Positions 61,601 through 64,000 of a stretch of 64,000 nucleotides of DNA are shown one piece after another; positions within the stretch are counted from its first letter, which is position 1, and each line of letters starts with the position of its first letter. Below the pieces are notes generated by a model that did not search any database, was not told the origin of the DNA, and saw only the letters and a program-made list of their open reading frames with translations. Origin of the DNA: Tetrastigma voinierianum (taxonomy: Eukaryota; Streptophyta; Magnoliopsida; Vitales; Vitaceae); assembly GCA_016808115.1 (NCBI GenBank), contig JAEQBH010000894.1:558001-622000 (forward strand). The letters are read 5' to 3'. The translations under genes and the position numbers were made by a program.

Positions 61601-62869
61601 GTAGTGTTAGGTCATTGGGGTTAGGGTCTTGGGGTAACTGAGGTTCTCCAGGGTCCTTTCCTCGCGTTGGGGAGGATGACCTATAGTCATCTCCCAAGCC
61701 AGGTTTAACTTCATTCTTTATGCGCCGACCCTATAATTATCTTTGAAAGGTGGCATTTGCCTCCCAGCGATGGTCTCGGGCCAGGTGAATAACATCACAG
61801 CAGTTTCACTTTCCAATAACTAATAAATGATAACTAATGAATGTCCTTGTATCTAACAATAGAAACCACAATGAACCTAAAGCTTACAGTATTGTAGTTC
61901 TGATGATTCGGCGAAGGGATCAAACCTAAAATTTGGAGAAAATAAAAATATCCTTGAATAGCCTTCAACCATAGATGGCAACTAACGGGTGTCAATGGAT
62001 CTAGATAAGCATCGAAAGGAACAAAAAAACATCAAATATTGATCATTCAAAAGCAATCGAAGGATTAAAGCCTACGTTCATTTGAAACCATAAATGGTGG
62101 AAAAATACCTCAGTTAAACATGGAAGCGAGTGATTGTGATCCCTTGCCAGTGGCCTCGCTTGAGAAAAAGGGTTTTGTAGCTCATCCTTGATTTGTCATC
62201 CTTGGAGAAGTGTTTAGGTACGCCCCAGTAGCGAGAAAATGAGAAAAAAGGAAGAGAAAGAAGAAAAACGAGAAAAAAAAAAAAAAAGGCCCAAAAGCTT
62301 CAGCCCCCAAAACTTTATTGATTAAGTGACCGTTTGTACAAAGCTTCACTGAGACTAAAATAGGTGCTGGAGTGCACTTGAAATTACAAAAAAAAAAAAG
62401 CAAACCCAGCTATTACAAAGGGGATAATATGGAAAAATTAAAAAGGAACAAAGGCTAAATTCAACAGGCGGCGAGGGGAATTCAACGGGGCACGGGATGA
62501 ATAATTAGGTGGTGTGAAAAGTGGCGATGGGATCACGAATTTCGCGGTCATCCATTTTCTGCATTTACGCTCTTGTTTCCTTACGGTCTCGATGCTGTCT
62601 TGAGTTTGACTTTCCCAGATTGACCGTGCTTAGATCGACTTAGCAATTTTATGTTACTCGCAAAAGCGCAAAATTTGCCACAAAATCACGATTAGTAATA
62701 AATAACGAGGACCTTAATGTTAAAATGGGTTAATTCTATTTGATGGTACATAAAAAGTGTAAACCTGTAATAAACGAGTTAAATAGCGCTTTTTGGCTAA
62801 TCAACTATTTGAGTATTATGACCCCGAAGCTTGAAAAGTGAAAATTTGTGGTTATCATGATGTGTAAAA
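55655..62869. other. AT-rich intergenic region without recognised gene
   Basis: Long A/T runs with GC-richer islands at about 56520-56760, 57060-57160, 58610-58720, 59215-59400 and 61610-61800. None gives a convincing family match. A 32-codon frame at 57155-57057 on the minus strand is listed separately. The region 61900-62860 may be the LTR or leader of the gypsy element that follows, but I find no boundary. Confidence 0.4.
57057..57155 (-). other. Small minus-strand ORF, 32 aa, function unknown
   Basis: It starts MANKMASRGITSLLAEKAGG and ends TDKEGG before TAG. It sits in a GC-richer island in AT-rich DNA and has a composition more like a protein N-terminus than its surroundings. A GT at 57064-57063 could be a splice donor, in which case it would be a first exon. 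I do not recognise the protein. It may be chance. Confidence 0.25.
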
Positions 62870-64000
62870 AGTAAGCTACCCATGTGGTGGAAAAACTTGA
62901 AGAGACAATGTGAAAAAGATGATAAAAAGAATATTGAAACTTGGGAAAAGATGAAAAAAGAGCTAAAAAGGAGGTTCCTTCCCACTAACTATCATCAAGA
63001 CATCCATCTCAAATTTTAGAATTTTAAGCAATAAGATTTGAGTATACGGAAGAGTATTAAACTGGTTGTAAGCTTGATTATCAAGGGAGACTACTTGAAG
63101 GCAGGAAATATGCATAGCCCACTACATTGCTGGTTTGAGATCTAATATTGCTAGAGTTATTTTTTTGCAACCATATCATAGTCTTCAAGATGTAATGCAA
63201 CTTGCTTTGAAGGTTGGGGCTAAAAAAAGTATGGAAATTATACTACAACTAAGAGTGTGGCTAAAGAAGGGTTTGTTGAGGGTTCTACTTGGAATCCTAG
63301 TGGTACTAAAACTACCCCCAACTCCTCAAGAAAAGAGTGAAGTGCAATAAGAATCGACTTCTAAGTCAATTTAAGTGCCAAGGATTGGGGTATAATACTT
63401 CTGAATGTCCTTATCGAAAAGTGGTTGACCTAGTTAATTAAGATGAGGCCAAGGAAGAAGATGTTGAAGAAGTAATTGAATCCATCCATGTGCAAAAATA
63501 TGAGGAAAAGAGTTCATTGTCATCGGAATCTCAGTTGGAGAAGGAAATCAAAGTTGGTTATGATGTGATAGATTTGGTTGTTGTTCAAGAAATAGAAATT
63601 GAGAAGGAAATTATGCTTGAAGTGAAACTTATTCTAGAGTTTGTTGGTGTAATGCCTACAGAAATACCACATTGTTTGCCACCTATATATGAGGATATTC
63701 AACATCGAATAGACCTCATATCAAGTTTAGTTTTGCTCATCAAACCAGCACATAAGAATGAGTCCTAAGGAGCATGAAGAGGTTCAAATGCAAGTTGATG
63801 ATTCACTTGACAAAAGGCTTATTCAAGAAAGTAAAATTCCTTATGTGGTTCCTGCCCTATTGGCACCTAATAATGATGGATCTTGGAGAATTTATGTTGA
63901 TTGCCAACCTATTAACAACCTTTTTGTTCATAAGGAAATAAGGTTCAACATTGAGCAAAGAATTGAGCAATATGAAAAACAAGTAAATGAAAGTCATCAC
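62870..64000 (+). pseudogene. E5: internally deleted Ty3/gypsy element, runs off the window
   Basis: On the plus strand, gag core words are MWWKNLKRQCEKDDKKNIET and KRRFLPTNYHQDIH (about 62880-63000), then a frameshifted segment ending LRSNIARVIFLQPYHSLQDV (63130-63200). A damaged zinc finger (KCQGLGYNTSECPYRKVV) is at about 63370-63430. A pol linker with MPTEIPHCLPPIYEDIQHRI (63652-63712) follows, then the start of reverse transcriptase: PKEHEEVQMQVDDSLDKRLI and LAPNNDGSWRIYVDCQPINN (63752-63918). At about 63920 it switches to VHKEIRFNIEQRIEQYEKQV, which belongs to the region after the integrase core in intact relatives. Most of reverse transcriptase, RNase H and integrase are therefore deleted. 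The 5' LTR is not identified and the 3' end lies outside the window. Confidence 0.75.

Noticed and set aside
61491..61697. 68-codon minus-strand frame starting MGDDYRSSSPTRGKDPGEPQ
   Set aside because: The first half looks protein-like but matches nothing I know, and the rest is A/T-driven; too weak to call.

Overview
The window looks like nuclear DNA from a flowering plant, probably a eudicot. It is AT-rich and gene-poor, has GT-AG introns, and is packed with nested LTR retrotransposons carrying initiator-tRNA-Met type primer sites, chromodomain Ty3/gypsy pol genes and a Mutator-like transposase. I see no bacterial-style operons, no CRISPR array and no tRNA or rRNA genes. I recognise one intact host gene: a six-exon ALMT (aluminium-activated malate transporter family) anion channel at 21407-23393 on the plus strand, 491 codons before the stop.

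Layout. Positions 658-19567 are one plus-strand Tekay/Del-like Ty3/gypsy element (E1). Its 5' LTR is split by a cluster of smaller, scrambled gypsy fragments (1591-8537), and its 3' LTR is split by a divergent related element (16346-19096). The host interval 19568-23730 holds a perfectly phased triplicated 108-bp tandem repeat (20345-20668), a TATA box, and the ALMT gene. Positions 23730-37400 are AT-rich intergenic DNA with microsatellites, a duplicated 250-270 bp block and several LTR-like remnants, including a probable solo LTR at 31581-33493. Positions 37449-47299 are a second full-length Tekay-like element on the minus strand (E3), inserted inside the gag of another minus-strand gypsy element (E4), whose LTR and primer site lie at 47774-48363. 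Positions 48740-52470 hold a decayed minus-strand Mutator-like (MULE) transposase with a plant-mobile-domain relic beside it. Positions 53813-55654 look like a solo LTR, and 55655-62860 is AT-rich DNA with no recognisable gene. The window ends inside a plus-strand gypsy element (62870-64000) with an internal deletion.

How parts relate. The TE coding regions are broken by stops and frameshifts and read as pseudogenes. The ALMT reading frame is open across all six exons with consistent intron phases. The most interesting points are the triplicated repeat upstream of ALMT (promoter repeats are known to raise expression of wheat TaALMT1), and a recurring pol-to-LTR deletion junction shared by several gypsy copies, which suggests that a deleted, non-autonomous element was itself multiplied.
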